Assembly (NCBI GenBank): GCA_900315435.1
Contig: OMYY01000007.1
Coordinates: 25,302 to 89,301, forward strand
DNA length: 64,000 bases
DNA from: an uncultured Spirochaetaceae bacterium
GTDB lineage: Bacteria > Spirochaetota > Spirochaetia > Sphaerochaetales > Sphaerochaetaceae
Direction: 5' to 3'
Part shown: positions 49,193 to 58,290 of the stretch, piece after piece
Layout: the number at the start of each line of letters is the position of its first letter
How positions within the stretch are numbered: the stretch's first letter is position 1
The notes under the pieces: model-generated
The model's input: the letters and a program-made list of their open reading frames with translations, nothing else
Told to the model about the DNA's origin: nothing
Database searches by the model: none
Made by a program: the position numbers and the translations under genes

Positions 49193-49702
49193 ATGGATAA
49201 GAAAGCGAAAGACTTCATCTTTTCGTTCGTGCTGATGGCGGTGGCGGTCTACGTCTTCGTGGGTGGTATGCATATCTACTTCGAAGCCGCGTCGATGCCG
49301 TACAACATCACCGAATTCACTATTTCCCCCGCATTCCTGCCGGTGGTACTGGGCGCCTCGCTGTTTTTCTGCGCGATTCTGCTTTGCCTGCAGAGCCTGA
49401 GCGGGACGGAACGCAAAGGCAAGGCCGCCAAGGCCTATTGGGGGCAGTTCAAGGCGAGCTTGAAACCCCTGTTTGCAAACAAGAATTTCCTCAGCATGGT
49501 CGGAGGGGCGTGCATCATCTTCATCTACACGTTCATCCTGGTCGGGCTGATTCCCTATTGGGCCGCTTCCTTCGTGTTCCTGGTTGCGCTCATGCTGTTC
49601 CTCCAGGCTACCAAGCCGGTGCGGGTCATCATCATCTCGGCCGTGGTAGTCGGCTTGATTCTTCTCCTGTTCAAAGTGGCGTTCCGCGCCGCTCTTCCCT
49701 GA
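49193..49702 (+). CDS. TctB-family small subunit of a TTT carrier
   Basis: 169 residues; hydrophobic segments near 10-25, 45-62, 100-118 and 120-160, and a basic loop around 70-90. Assigned by linkage to tctC and tctA and by size. ATG 49193 follows a modest SD (GAAAGG) about 10 nt upstream; an alternative start lies four codons earlier. Ten bases separate it from tctA. It lies after the hairpin, so its expression may be lower than that of tctC. Confidence 0.82.
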   Translation: MDKKAKDFIFSFVLMAVAVYVFVGGMHIYFEAASMPYNITEFTISPAFLPVVLGASLFFCAILLCLQSLSGTERKGKAAKAYWGQFKASLKPLFANKNFLSMVGGACIIFIYTFILVGLIPYWAASFVFLVALMLFLQATKPVRVIIISAVVVGLILLLFKVAFRAALP

Positions 49703-49711
49703 GGAGGCTTG

Positions 49712-51211
49712 ATGATGGTTGGTACCTATTTGATGGATGCCATTGCGACGGTCCTGCAGCCGTTCAACCTGGTGGTGCTTTTCGTTTCCACGCTGGCTGG
49801 TCTGGTCATGGGTATTCTTCCGGGATTGAGCGCGACCATGGCGATCGCGTTGCTTACCGGTCTTACCTACAACTTTCCGACCCAGTCGGCTTTGATTGCC
49901 CTGCTGGGCATCTATGTCGGTTCCATTTCCGGTGGATGCCAGTCGGCGATCCTGCTCAACATGCCGGGAACTCCGGCCTCGGCGGCGACGGCGTTGGACG
50001 GCTTTCCGATGGCCAAGCAGGGCAAGGGCGGGTATGCGATCTTCCTTGCGACGACCTGCAGCATGCTCGGTACGATGATCAGCGTCGTCTTTGTGCTGAC
50101 CCTGACTCCGTTGCTTACCGCCATGGCGTTGAAGTTCAAGAGCTGGGAGTTCTTCCTCCTGACCATCTTCGGCATTGTCATCTGCGGTACGATTACCGCC
50201 CAGGACAACGCCCTGAAGGGGTGGATCAGCGGCCTTCTTGGCCTGATTGTCGCCCAGATCGGCATGGACACCGTCGATTCGTTCCCCCGGTTCTGTTACG
50301 GGAACGTCAACATGATGGCGACCATCCAGCTGATTCCTGTCATGATCGGGCTTTTCGGGTTCCCCGAGATCATCAAGAGCTTCAAGCGTGAGGAGGACGC
50401 CCCTGTCGAGCAGGTCAGCGACTTCGAGATCAAGAAAGGATGCAAGACGGTCTTCTCGCATTTCGGCATTGTCCTGCGTTCGGCGTTGATTGGCGTTTGT
50501 GTCGGCATCATTCCCGGTGTCGGAGAGGATACCGGTGGCTGGCTTTCCTATTGGGCCACCAAGACGACCAGCAAGCATCCGGAGAACTTTGGCAAGGGGG
50601 AGGAAACGGCAATCATCTCCTCCGAGACGGGCAACAATTCCTGTATCGGCGGAGCCATCATCCCGGTGCTCAGCCTTGCCGTTCCCGGTTCCGCTCCTGC
50701 GGCGGTCCTGCTTGCGGCGTTCCTGATGCACAACTACCGCCCGGGTCCGTTGCTCATGACCGAGAGCCCTGACTTTGTCTATCGGATCGGCATCTATTTG
50801 CTTTTCGCGTCGGTAGCCATGTGGTTGCTGGCCCTTGTCCTCGCACGTATGACGATCAAGATGCTCAGGATCAAGAAGAAGATCCTGATGCCGATTGTCT
50901 ATACGCTCTGCGTGGTCGGTGCCTATCTGATCAACTACAACTTGTTCGACGTCAAGGTCATGTTCGTCTTCGGTCTGGTCGGGCTTTTGCTCAACCAGAT
51001 GGCGATTCCTGCCGCTCCGTTCCTGCTGGGTGTCATTCTGGGTCCGATGACGGACTCCAACCTCCGCAGGGCCCTCAAGCTCAGCGACGGCTCGATCCTG
51101 CCGATGTTCCAGAGGCCGATTTGCCTGTTCTTCCTTCTGGTCATCGTGTCGATGATTCTGGCTCAGGTGGGATTCTTCTCCTGGATCTTTGGAGAAAGGA
51201 AGGCGGAATGA
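49712..51211 (+). CDS. TctA-family large permease subunit of a TTT carrier
   Basis: 499 residues, polytopic membrane protein. TctA hallmarks: GILPGLSATMAIALLTGLTY, GSISGGCQSAILLNMPGTPA, DGFPMAKQGKGG, SSETGNNSCIGGAIIPVL and GILPGLSAT-type N-terminal loops. SD GGAGG lies 4 nt before ATG 49712 (7 nt before the second ATG). A single base separates its stop from the start of the first oxidoreductase. Channel subunit with TctB and TctC. Confidence 0.93.
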   Translation: MMVGTYLMDAIATVLQPFNLVVLFVSTLAGLVMGILPGLSATMAIALLTGLTYNFPTQSALIALLGIYVGSISGGCQSAILLNMPGTPASAATALDGFPMAKQGKGGYAIFLATTCSMLGTMISVVFVLTLTPLLTAMALKFKSWEFFLLTIFGIVICGTITAQDNALKGWISGLLGLIVAQIGMDTVDSFPRFCYGNVNMMATIQLIPVMIGLFGFPEIIKSFKREEDAPVEQVSDFEIKKGCKTVFSHFGIVLRSALIGVCVGIIPGVGEDTGGWLSYWATKTTSKHPENFGKGEETAIISSETGNNSCIGGAIIPVLSLAVPGSAPAAVLLAAFLMHNYRPGPLLMTESPDFVYRIGIYLLFASVAMWLLALVLARMTIKMLRIKKKILMPIVYTLCVVGAYLINYNLFDVKVMFVFGLVGLLLNQMAIPAAPFLLGVILGPMTDSNLRRALKLSDGSILPMFQRPICLFFLLVIVSMILAQVGFFSWIFGERKAE

Positions 51212-51212
51212 G

Positions 51213-52292
51213 ATGCAGAAGGCAGACGGAATTTTCTACGCTCCCGAGGCTGTCGGGGTGAAGGTGGCGGTGGTAAAGCCCGGCGAGTTCTGCTTTGCCG
51301 CCGTCGGTTTGGACCATGGCCACATCTATGCGATGACCAATGGCCTGAAAGAGGCCGGCGCCACTCTGAAGTATGTGTCGGACCCCGACTCCCAAAAGGT
51401 GGAGGCGTTTCGGAAACGGTATCCAGAAGCGAAGCCGGCGACAGTGGAGGAGATTCTCGCGGATCCCTCGGTCTGCATGGTCGCGAGCGCGATTCGTCCG
51501 GACAAGCGCGCCGGCCTTGGCATCCAGGTGATGGAGAAGGGAAAGGATTACTTTGCCGACAAGCCCGGCATGCTGAGGCTCGAGGAAATCGCCGCGGTCA
51601 AGGAGACGGTACGGAAGACAGGAAGAAAATACCTAGTCTACTTTGGCGAGCGGATCCACGTGGAAGGAGCGGTCTACACCGAAAACCTGATCCGTGAAGG
51701 AAAGCTTGGCGATATCGTCTCGATCACCATCTTGGCGCCGCACCGGCTGAATCCTGCCTCTCGTCCGGACTGGTTCTGGGATCCCGGGAAGAACGGAAGC
51801 ATCATCGGGGATATCGGCAGCCACCAGATCGAGCAACTGCTCACCTATGCCGGCGCGAAAACAGCGACAATCACCCAGAGCACGATGGGCAACTTCAACA
51901 ATCCCGGGCATCCGGAGTTCTTCGATTACGGGGATGTCTCGCTGGTCTGCGACAACGGAACGGTCGGGTACTGCAGGGTTGACTGGTTCACTCCGGACGG
52001 CCTAGGGGCCTGGGGAGACGGACGGGTGTTCATTGTCGGGACGAAAGCGACGGTGGAGATCCGCAAGTACCTCGATGTGGCGCGTGATGGCGCGGGGGAC
52101 CAGGTGTACTTTGTCGACGGAAGCGGGGAGCATCATGTGTGCGCTACCGGCAAGACGGGATTTCCGTTCTTTGGAGAGATGATTCTGGATTGCATCAACC
52201 GTACCGAGAAAGCGATCACCGAAGAGCATGTGCTTGAGGCGATGCGCATCACGATTGAGGCTGCAAACCACGCAAAGAGGATAAGAAGATGA
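51213..52292 (+). CDS. Gfo/Idh/MocA family oxidoreductase, copy 1
   Basis: 359 residues, NAD(P)-dependent, cytoplasmic. The N-terminal Rossmann domain is slightly atypical: AAVGLDHGHIYAMTNGLKEAG instead of the standard G-x-G-x-x-G. Then MEKGKDYFADKPGM (the EKP-like Lys-Pro motif) and the substrate domain with GSIIGDIGSHQIEQLLTYAG (Asp/His catalytic segment). The family oxidises or epimerises sugars, inositols and sugar acids. The residue order V-G-L-D-H-G-H at the first loop is found in a subgroup whose substrates are not well defined. Operon partner of copy 2, with which it overlaps by 4 bp (ATGA). Confidence 0.83.
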   Translation: MQKADGIFYAPEAVGVKVAVVKPGEFCFAAVGLDHGHIYAMTNGLKEAGATLKYVSDPDSQKVEAFRKRYPEAKPATVEEILADPSVCMVASAIRPDKRAGLGIQVMEKGKDYFADKPGMLRLEEIAAVKETVRKTGRKYLVYFGERIHVEGAVYTENLIREGKLGDIVSITILAPHRLNPASRPDWFWDPGKNGSIIGDIGSHQIEQLLTYAGAKTATITQSTMGNFNNPGHPEFFDYGDVSLVCDNGTVGYCRVDWFTPDGLGAWGDGRVFIVGTKATVEIRKYLDVARDGAGDQVYFVDGSGEHHVCATGKTGFPFFGEMILDCINRTEKAITEEHVLEAMRITIEAANHAKRIRR

Positions 52293-53341
52293 AAAACGGG
52301 GCATATGGATTTGGCATCATCGGGCTCGGCGCCATCGCCGATGTCCATGCGAAAGCGATCGCGACATTGGATGATGGAGTGCTGGTCGCTTGTTTCGACA
52401 TGGTTCCCGGCAAGGCCGAGAAGTTCTGCGAGGGCCATGGAGGCAAGCCGTACGGCAAGCTGGAGGAATTCCTTCAGGATCCGGAACTGGACATCGTGAC
52501 GGTGACTACTCCTTCAGGCGCCCACCTTGAGGTCGCCCTTGCCGCATTGCGAGCAAAGAAGGCCGTCATCGTCGAGAAGCCGATGGAGATCACCACCGAA
52601 AGGATCGACCAGCTGATCAAGACGGCAAAGGAAAACCATGTCATGTTGGCGGGAGTCTTCCAATCCCGTTTCTTTGACGCTCCGAAGGCGGTCAAGGCTG
52701 CGATTGATGCGGGCAGATTCGGCAGGATCAGCCTGATCAACGCCCAGGTCGAGTGGTACCGCAGCCAGGACTATTACGACAAGATTGGCTGGCATGGCAC
52801 GTGGAAGATGGATGGAGGCGGAGCGCTGATGAACCAGGCAATCCACGCCATCGACCTGCTTGGCTGGTTTGGCGGTCCGGTTGACGAGATCTACGGCCAG
52901 ACGGCATGCCTGAGCCACGAACGTATCGAGGTTGAGGATGTGGCTGCCGCCACCGTCCGCTTCAAGAACGGGACCCTTGGCATCATCGAGGGCACTACCG
53001 GTTGCTATCCGGGTTTCTCCAAGCGGATCGAGGTCTGTGGCAGCAAAGGCAGCGCGATCATCGAGGAGGAGAACCTTGTCTACTGGCACTTCGACGAGGA
53101 GGGTCCGGAGGATGAGGAAATCCGCAGGCGGTGCATGGGCTCGACAAGCAATGGTGGCGCCCACAACCCGCTGGACGTCGGATTCATCGGCCATGCCCGC
53201 GAGTTCGCCAACGTGGTTGATGCGATGAAGCATCATACGGCGCCTGCGATTCCGGGCGAAGAGGCGCGCAAGGCGGTCGAGATCATCACCACGATCTACC
53301 AGAGTGCCAGGGAACATCGCCCCATCAAGCTGGATTCCTGA
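52289..53341 (+). CDS. Gfo/Idh/MocA family oxidoreductase, copy 2
   Basis: 350 residues. Classical Rossmann motif GFGIIGLGAIADVHAKAI, then VEKPMEITTERI (EKP), and KMDGGGALMNQAIHAIDLL with the conserved Gly-rich and catalytic His/Asp. The C-terminal region FAGVVDAMKHHTAP-type (FANVVDAMKHHTAP) is common in glucose-fructose oxidoreductase-like and inositol dehydrogenase-like enzymes. Overlaps copy 1 (ATGA) and its own stop overlaps the start of the next gene (TGATG), so all three are coupled. Two redox steps in one operon suggest oxidation followed by reduction, an epimerisation of a sugar or polyol. Confidence 0.88.
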   Translation: MKNGAYGFGIIGLGAIADVHAKAIATLDDGVLVACFDMVPGKAEKFCEGHGGKPYGKLEEFLQDPELDIVTVTTPSGAHLEVALAALRAKKAVIVEKPMEITTERIDQLIKTAKENHVMLAGVFQSRFFDAPKAVKAAIDAGRFGRISLINAQVEWYRSQDYYDKIGWHGTWKMDGGGALMNQAIHAIDLLGWFGGPVDEIYGQTACLSHERIEVEDVAAATVRFKNGTLGIIEGTTGCYPGFSKRIEVCGSKGSAIIEEENLVYWHFDEEGPEDEEIRRRCMGSTSNGGAHNPLDVGFIGHAREFANVVDAMKHHTAPAIPGEEARKAVEIITTIYQSAREHRPIKLDS

Positions 53342-54120
53342 TGCGATTCGGCTTTTGCACGGGTTTCGCGACCCGGCCCCGGTTCACGCTGGATGTGCCG
53401 CTCGTCGGGCGGATCCGGCGCGCCGGGTACGATTTTCCTGATTTCCCTGTCATGGCCTTTGACTCGGCCACGAAGGCTGCGCGGGAGCAGGTCCGTGAGG
53501 CGATGGGGGATTCGGTGTGTCCGGCTGCCTGCAATCTTGTTCCTGCAAGTTTGAAACTGGTGGGAAAAGAGGTCGATGGCGGAGCGCTCGCGGCCTATTT
53601 GTCCCGGGTGCTTCCCATCATGGCTTCCTTCGGGGTACAGCATCTGGTCCTTGGCAGTGCGAGAAGCAGGATGCTCCCTTCAGGAATGGGCTGCCGGGAG
53701 GGAAAAGCCCAGTTTGGAAATGTGCTGAAGGAATATCTGCTCCCTGTTGTCCGTTCCTTCGGCATGGATATCCTGCTGGAGCCGCTGAACCGCGTGGAGT
53801 GCAATCTGCTCAATACCGTGGAGGAGTGCGCCCTGTTCGTCCGTGAGGTACATCAGCCGGATCTGATGTTGATGGCGGACCTGTACCACATGGAGGCGAA
53901 CGGCGAGCGCCCGGAAACGTTGCAGGATGCCATGCCCTTGATCCACCACCTGCACATCGCGGGTGTGGGTCGTTCGCTTCCTACTGATGGACTTGACCCG
54001 TATCTGCGTGCCTGCATCCGGATTGCCAAGGCAAGTGGATACGACGAGTCCATTTCCTATGAGACGGTGGACGGGGATATCCAAGGGGCGCTGGCCCTGC
54101 TCAAGGCAATGTGGTCCTGA
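53341..54120 (+). CDS. sugar phosphate isomerase/epimerase-like TIM barrel (AP_endonuc_2 fold)
   Basis: 259 residues. Xylose isomerase-like TIM barrel: DILLEPLNRVECNLLNTVEE (metal Glu), LMADLYHMEANGE (metal Asp/His), IHHLHIAGVGR (metal His) and SISYETVDG (metal Glu). This metal set is that of hydroxypyruvate isomerase, D-tagatose epimerase and IolE/IolI-like enzymes. It begins at the overlapping TGATG of the preceding stop. It probably isomerises the keto intermediate made by the oxidoreductases. Five bp separate it from the convergent XRE gene. Confidence 0.84.
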   Translation: MRFGFCTGFATRPRFTLDVPLVGRIRRAGYDFPDFPVMAFDSATKAAREQVREAMGDSVCPAACNLVPASLKLVGKEVDGGALAAYLSRVLPIMASFGVQHLVLGSARSRMLPSGMGCREGKAQFGNVLKEYLLPVVRSFGMDILLEPLNRVECNLLNTVEECALFVREVHQPDLMLMADLYHMEANGERPETLQDAMPLIHHLHIAGVGRSLPTDGLDPYLRACIRIAKASGYDESISYETVDGDIQGALALLKAMWS

Positions 54121-54125
54121 ATGCC

Positions 54126-54593
54126 TCAGTTGCCGGTATTCCCGGCTGGGCGGTCTTGCGGCTTCCTTCCGCGTCGCTTGTGTTTCCTTTTTTCCAGAAC
54201 TATTTCTTTCCGGTAGCCGGATTCGACCAGCTCCTGTTCCTCACGGGCCGAGTACCTTGCCATGATGTCGCGGATTTCCTGGGTGTAGTAGTCCCGCGCC
54301 TCTTTCGAATGAAAGGTGATGAAAGCGGGAAGGGTGCCGGTGGAACTGAGCAGTTGCTCGGAAGTGACTCCTTCCGCCTCGGCAAGACGGACAATGGTGG
54401 ACAGGGAGAAGTCGGTCTGCATGTTCTCGATGGCGGAGATGGTATGCCGGGAGATGCCGCTTTTGAGCGATACGTACGAAGTGCTCAGGCGCCGTTCCTC
54501 CCTGATGGCACGGGAATTCAGCGCGACAATCTTTCGTATCCGCATTTCCTCCAGATAGGTGTCCTGGGAACCGTCATCCATGGCTTTAACCAT
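54126..54593 (-). CDS. XRE family transcriptional regulator
   Basis: 155 residues. HTH_XRE near 25-75 (REERRLSTSYVSLKSGIS, SAIENMQTDFSLSTIVRLAEA), followed by a helical tail with a basic C-terminus (EIVLEKRKHKRRGRKPQDR). Start uncertain: ATG 54593 and ATG 54581 both lack a strong SD, and the open frame continues to 54635. It is divergent from the unknown gene at 54761; an AT-rich inverted repeat at 54632-54662 in their shared region is a candidate operator. Confidence 0.75.
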   Translation of the reverse strand: MVKAMDDGSQDTYLEEMRIRKIVALNSRAIREERRLSTSYVSLKSGISRHTISAIENMQTDFSLSTIVRLAEAEGVTSEQLLSSTGTLPAFITFHSKEARDYYTQEIRDIMARYSAREEQELVESGYRKEIVLEKRKHKRRGRKPQDRPAGNTGN

Positions 54594-54631
54594 CCCATTT
54601 TCAGGTAGTGGATGGAAGTCATTTAGAATGC

Positions 54632-54671
54632 ACAAATTATGTCAAAATAGATAAATTTGTGAACTATAATA
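54632..54671. promoter_or_regulatory. inverted repeat and -10 box between the XRE gene and the unknown gene
   Basis: CACAAATT (54632-54639) and AATTTGTG (54655-54662), 15-bp spacer; a perfect TATAAT lies at 54666-54671. Possible XRE binding site over a plus-strand promoter. Confidence 0.4.
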
Positions 54672-54744
54672 GACCTCGAGGCAAGGCTTTCGAAGAGTGG
54701 GCAATCGCCATCAATAAATTCCATAGAAGCAGAAAAGCAGTTCG

Positions 54745-54753
54745 TGCTATACT
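54745..54753 (+). promoter_or_regulatory. extended -10 element of the unknown 425-residue gene
   Basis: TGCTATACT ends 7 nt before ATG 54761; no SD. Leaderless mRNA predicted. Confidence 0.45.
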
Positions 54754-54760
54754 TGGCGCC

Positions 54761-56038
54761 ATGAATTCGAGCAAGAACATCACGGTGCTGGCTTTTGGAG
54801 TGGCTAGTCTCGACCACCCTTCGTTCAATCTGGTTGTCCTGGAGCAAGGACAGTTGGTACGGTACACCTACACCCATCAGGGACAGGACAAGGTGACAAT
54901 CGCTCCCTGTGGGGAGCATGAGGTGGAAACCTGCGTTATCGACCATACGTCCGAAATTGCCAGCGGGCTTGATTGTCCGACGTTGCTTGATTGCGGATGC
55001 CTGCTTGGCCATGACAAGACCCTTGAGCTGTACGTCAAGTTGCTGCCCAAGTTCGCATGTGGCAAACAGACCTACCGGATCATGCAGACCTTCAAGGGAG
55101 CCGATCCGATGCGCCAGGTGAACTACCAGGCCCGCCAGACGATTGACGAGAAGGCGAGAATGACCGTAGTCCAGGCCAGGGAGCTGGTTCCCTTCTTGGT
55201 GGAACCGGCAATCCAGCATGCCGAGAAGTTGCTTGTCGCCACCGCTTTCCAGCAGGCTGGCAAGCGCCTGATGTTCGGCAATGCCGTCGACTTCCGCCTG
55301 GTTGTCCAGGTCATCGCCACTTTTTGTCCGGAAAGCGAGCTGGTCGACCGGATTCCCATGCTTTCCGCCCGTCCCGTCAGCGACGAGCGCCGGAAGCTGG
55401 TTGCCGACATGCACGCGCTGTTGGGAGACCGCTTCAAGAAGCTTGGCGGCTATGCGTGGTATCAGGATCGTCCGGTCTATCCCTACAGCATCGATTTTGT
55501 CGTTGCCAAGGGCAACCAGGTTTTCGCCATCAAGGCTCTTCCCGATCCTGGATACACCGCCGAGGATTTCCTCCAGCTCTGCCAGACCCAGCGTTTCGTC
55601 GGCTGTGTCTGCTTCGCCGGGGACGAGAGGCTGTACGACGCCAAGAGCTATCTGGAGAAGCACAAGAAGGTGGAACTGGATCCCGAAAGCAAGATCTCCA
55701 CGAGAAAGATCGAGCGCTCTCCGTACGAACTCCGCTGCATGATTTCCTATCTGATGGAGCATTCGATCGAGCGCAAGCATCGTGTCATCTGCGGGGGCTT
55801 CCAGAACGATCCTGGCTACGACCCTGCGTGTTTCATCCAATATGAGGACGGGACTCAGGTCGCCATGAATGTCCGCATCAACGAACCCCTGAACGAGGGA
55901 AAGCGCAAGGAATGGGTGGAAACCACGGCCAGGATTCCCCAGATTACCTTTTGGGTCGACGTGGTTCCCGACAATCCGAAGGAAAAGAGGCTCTATCGGG
56001 GTAGCAAGATCCATATCAGCGAGCATCCCCGCGGCTGA
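54761..56038 (+). CDS. uncharacterised protein
   Basis: 425 residues, no signal peptide. I do not recognise a family. The N-terminal part (about 1-110) is beta-rich (TVLAFGVASLDHPSFNLVVLE, EVETCVIDHTSEIASG), the middle is helical (KARMTVVQARELVPFLVEPA, KLVADMHALLGDRFKKLGG), and residues about 245-270 (YSIDFVVAKGNQVFAIKA) look like the D-...-x-x-K strand pair of a restriction fold with a non-acidic second position, so catalysis is doubtful. The C-terminus is rich in charged residues. ATG 54761 lacks an SD and follows an extended -10, consistent with a leaderless transcript; an upstream in-frame extension to 54608 passes through the promoter. Confidence 0.65.
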   Translation: MNSSKNITVLAFGVASLDHPSFNLVVLEQGQLVRYTYTHQGQDKVTIAPCGEHEVETCVIDHTSEIASGLDCPTLLDCGCLLGHDKTLELYVKLLPKFACGKQTYRIMQTFKGADPMRQVNYQARQTIDEKARMTVVQARELVPFLVEPAIQHAEKLLVATAFQQAGKRLMFGNAVDFRLVVQVIATFCPESELVDRIPMLSARPVSDERRKLVADMHALLGDRFKKLGGYAWYQDRPVYPYSIDFVVAKGNQVFAIKALPDPGYTAEDFLQLCQTQRFVGCVCFAGDERLYDAKSYLEKHKKVELDPESKISTRKIERSPYELRCMISYLMEHSIERKHRVICGGFQNDPGYDPACFIQYEDGTQVAMNVRINEPLNEGKRKEWVETTARIPQITFWVDVVPDNPKEKRLYRGSKIHISEHPRG

Positions 56039-56183
56039 TGTTCCAGGGGCTCTGTACTGATATTTGTGGGATGGAGCGGAGAGGTTCGGACACAACACAC
56101 CGTTTACCGCGTGAGGAGTATCCGGTACCTATTTTCCGTGGGTACGAGATACTGGCCTGTTCTGCATGGCCGGGTACGACCCC

Positions 56184-56890
56184 TCAATCCAGCACCTCTT
56201 CCTTCCAGTCCTGGACGGTGTGCCCCGTGGAACTGAAGGCGATGCCCAAGAGGTGGATCGTCTTTCCTTTCTCCAGCCGGAACTTGTCGGCGTAGCGCTT
56301 CTCCTTGACCTGCCTGAGCGCAGTCTCCGCGCCCTTGTCCACCTTGCACTCCATCACGTACACATGCTCCCCCGCAACGACGGACAGGTCGATCCGCCCC
56401 TCGCTCGTCTGGTCCTCCGCCACGACCCACACCGCCTTCCCGCACAGCAGCATCACCACGTCCACCACCTGCCGCAGTTCCTCTACCTCGGGGGAGAAGA
56501 CGTTGTCCGAAAGCACCTTGTCGTACTCGTCGACCAGCACGACCACTTTCCCCAGGCAGGACAGCCCGTCAATCAGGTCTGAGAACACGTCGTCGGCATG
56601 CTGGGACAGATCGGGTGCCACAATCCCGTAGGACAAGGCGACTTGCCTCATGGCTTTCTTCAGCCATGCCTCCAAGTCCTCCGCAGTGTTCCTTCCGCAG
56701 TTCCCGAAGTCGATGGGGATGATTGGGCAGCCCTTTGCACAGCTCCCTCCTGCCTTGGAAGATCGCCTCCAACGTGGAGACGGTCAACGTCTTCCCAAAC
56801 CTTCGGGGACGGGAAAGGAAGAACATGTTGCCTTCCTGACGGACAAGGGAATGCAGGTACGCGGTCTTGTCCACGTACACGTAGCCGTGC
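56184..56890 (-). pseudogene. decayed AAA-ATPase/PDDEXK nuclease family gene
   Basis: Relic of the family intact at 63404. Recognisable blocks on the minus strand, in two frames: YVDKTAYL and FFLSRPRRFGKTLTVSTLEA (Walker A, frame 1); after CKGL the frame changes and PIIPIDFGNC and VVVLVDEYDKVLSDN (Walker B) follow; then VMECKVDKG (D-ExK nuclease end). Three losses are visible by comparison: about 85 bp removing the -10, ATG and first 20 codons; about 37 bp after KGL (frameshift); and a large deletion between the ATPase and the C-terminal nuclease domain. Not functional. Confidence 0.75.
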
Positions 56891-56970
56891 GCTTGTGGCA
56901 AAGAACGCCCATTTTCCGGTACGGACATCGATATCTTGCGCCAAATCCGGATGGCACCGCTCAGACTGCC
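56891..56970 (-). repeat. 80-bp inverted copy of the AAA-ATPase gene leader
   Basis: Reverse complement matches 63300-63379 at 75 of 80 positions (my alignment by eye). It lies upstream of the decayed AAA-ATPase gene, as its partner lies upstream of the intact one; the two copies face each other across the ABC transporter operon. Confidence 0.8.
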
Positions 56971-57085
56971 GTTCAGAGGGGCTTCGAAAGCGAACGATGT
57001 GCACGCAAGAGAGCTTCTCGTTTCCAGACAATTCCAGATGGCGAAACGAACAAAAAAGCACGAAATAATGTTTGAAAATACATAC

Positions 57086-57113
57086 TTGACGGTTGTCTCA
57101 AACAATTTACAAT
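57086..57113 (+). promoter_or_regulatory. promoter of the first ABC binding-protein gene
   Basis: TTGACG (57086-57091), 16-bp spacer, TACAAT (57108-57113). Confidence 0.65.
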
Positions 57114-57145
57114 AGAACAACATCTATGCAAAAGGAGATTCTGTC

Positions 57146-58213
57146 ATGCGTAGGAAACTGATTGCTTTCATGGCAATGGTGGCCCTTTGCGGTGCCGCGT
57201 TTGGGCAAGGGGGCAAGGAAGCGGCTTTGGATGGAACTGCCGCATCCAACGGCCTTGGCAAGAAACTGGTGGTCTATTCCACCCAGACCGACCCGGACAT
57301 CGAGGTGGTTGTCGGCGGATTCGAGAAAACATATGGCATCGACGTCGAGGTGATCAACGGGTCTGCCGGCGAGCTTCGTTCCCGGATTGCGAGCGAGGCG
57401 GGGAATCCTCAGGCTGACGTGATGTGGGGCGGGCTCAGCCAGAGTGACGGAAACGCCTATGCGGACCTGTTCGAGCCATATGTCTCCCCGCTGAACGAGG
57501 AGTTGTACGAGGAGTACCGGTCGGACAACGGGTTCTACAACTACCCGAACGTCCAATTGGTCAACCTGATTGTCAACACCGACCTGGCGGCGAAGCTTGG
57601 TGTCGAGATCAACGGCTATGAGGACCTGCTGGACCCGAGGCTCAAGGGCAAGATCATCTGTGCGGATCCTACCTCCTCGTCTTCGGCATGGCGCCATCTG
57701 ACCACCATGCTCCTGGTGATGGGCGGCTATGGCTCGCAGGCGAGCTGGGATTACATCGAACAGCTGATGGCGAACATGGACGGCATCATGAGCGGCAGCA
57801 GCTCCTACTGCTACAAGTCCGTCGCGGACGGCGAGTATGTCGTCGGGCTCTCCTACGAGGATGGGGACGCGCAGCTTGTGGTGCAGGGCGCTCCAAACAT
57901 CAAGCTGGTCTACATGAAGGAAGGAACGACCGGCTGTGCTTTTGGTGGTGCAGTCGTGAAGGGGGCGAAGCATATGGCAGCCGCCAAGGCGTTCATCGAC
58001 TACATGCTTTCTGTCAAGTGCCAGGAAGAGCGCAACGCCAAGCTGCACATTTTCCGTTCCACCAACAAGAAGGTGGCTTTCGACGCCACCTATATTCCTT
58101 CCTATGATTCGATTGTGGTCAAGCACGAGGACTATGCGTATCTTGCCGCCCACAAGCAGGAGATCAAGGACCGCTGGACCAGTTCTTGGTCGAGAATCTC
58201 CGGGCGTAAGTAA
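57146..58213 (+). CDS. ABC transporter substrate-binding protein, AfuA/PgtC-like, copy 1
   Basis: 355 residues. Signal peptide MRRKLIAFMAMVALCGAAFG then QGGKEAA; soluble extracellular/periplasmic. Family: FbpA-related cluster with VVYSTQTDPDIEVVVGGFEK, NGSAGELRSRIASEAGNPQADVMWGG and GEYVVGLSYEDG. The paired Tyr ligands of classical Fe3+-binding FbpA are not evident; the GEYxVGLxYE segment instead resembles AfuA/PgtC and phosphonate-type proteins, so a phosphorylated or anionic solute is likelier than iron. SD AAAAGGAG. A strong terminator (58243-58273) and a separate promoter precede the ATPase gene, which implies excess binding protein. Paralogue of the protein at 61155. Confidence 0.85.
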   Translation: MRRKLIAFMAMVALCGAAFGQGGKEAALDGTAASNGLGKKLVVYSTQTDPDIEVVVGGFEKTYGIDVEVINGSAGELRSRIASEAGNPQADVMWGGLSQSDGNAYADLFEPYVSPLNEELYEEYRSDNGFYNYPNVQLVNLIVNTDLAAKLGVEINGYEDLLDPRLKGKIICADPTSSSSAWRHLTTMLLVMGGYGSQASWDYIEQLMANMDGIMSGSSSYCYKSVADGEYVVGLSYEDGDAQLVVQGAPNIKLVYMKEGTTGCAFGGAVVKGAKHMAAAKAFIDYMLSVKCQEERNAKLHIFRSTNKKVAFDATYIPSYDSIVVKHEDYAYLAAHKQEIKDRWTSSWSRISGRK

Positions 58214-58242
58214 CGGCATTTCCTGACAACGTGCGCCGATAC

Positions 58243-58273
58243 GGAGGGGAACCTGACAGGTTCCTCTCCTTTT
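58243..58273 (+). terminator. intrinsic terminator/attenuator after the first binding-protein gene
   Basis: 12-bp stem GGAGGGGAACCT/AGGTTCCTCTCC (one G-U pair) with a GAC loop, then TTTT. Confidence 0.85.
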
Positions 58274-58290
58274 CCGGTGCCTGAATTTGT

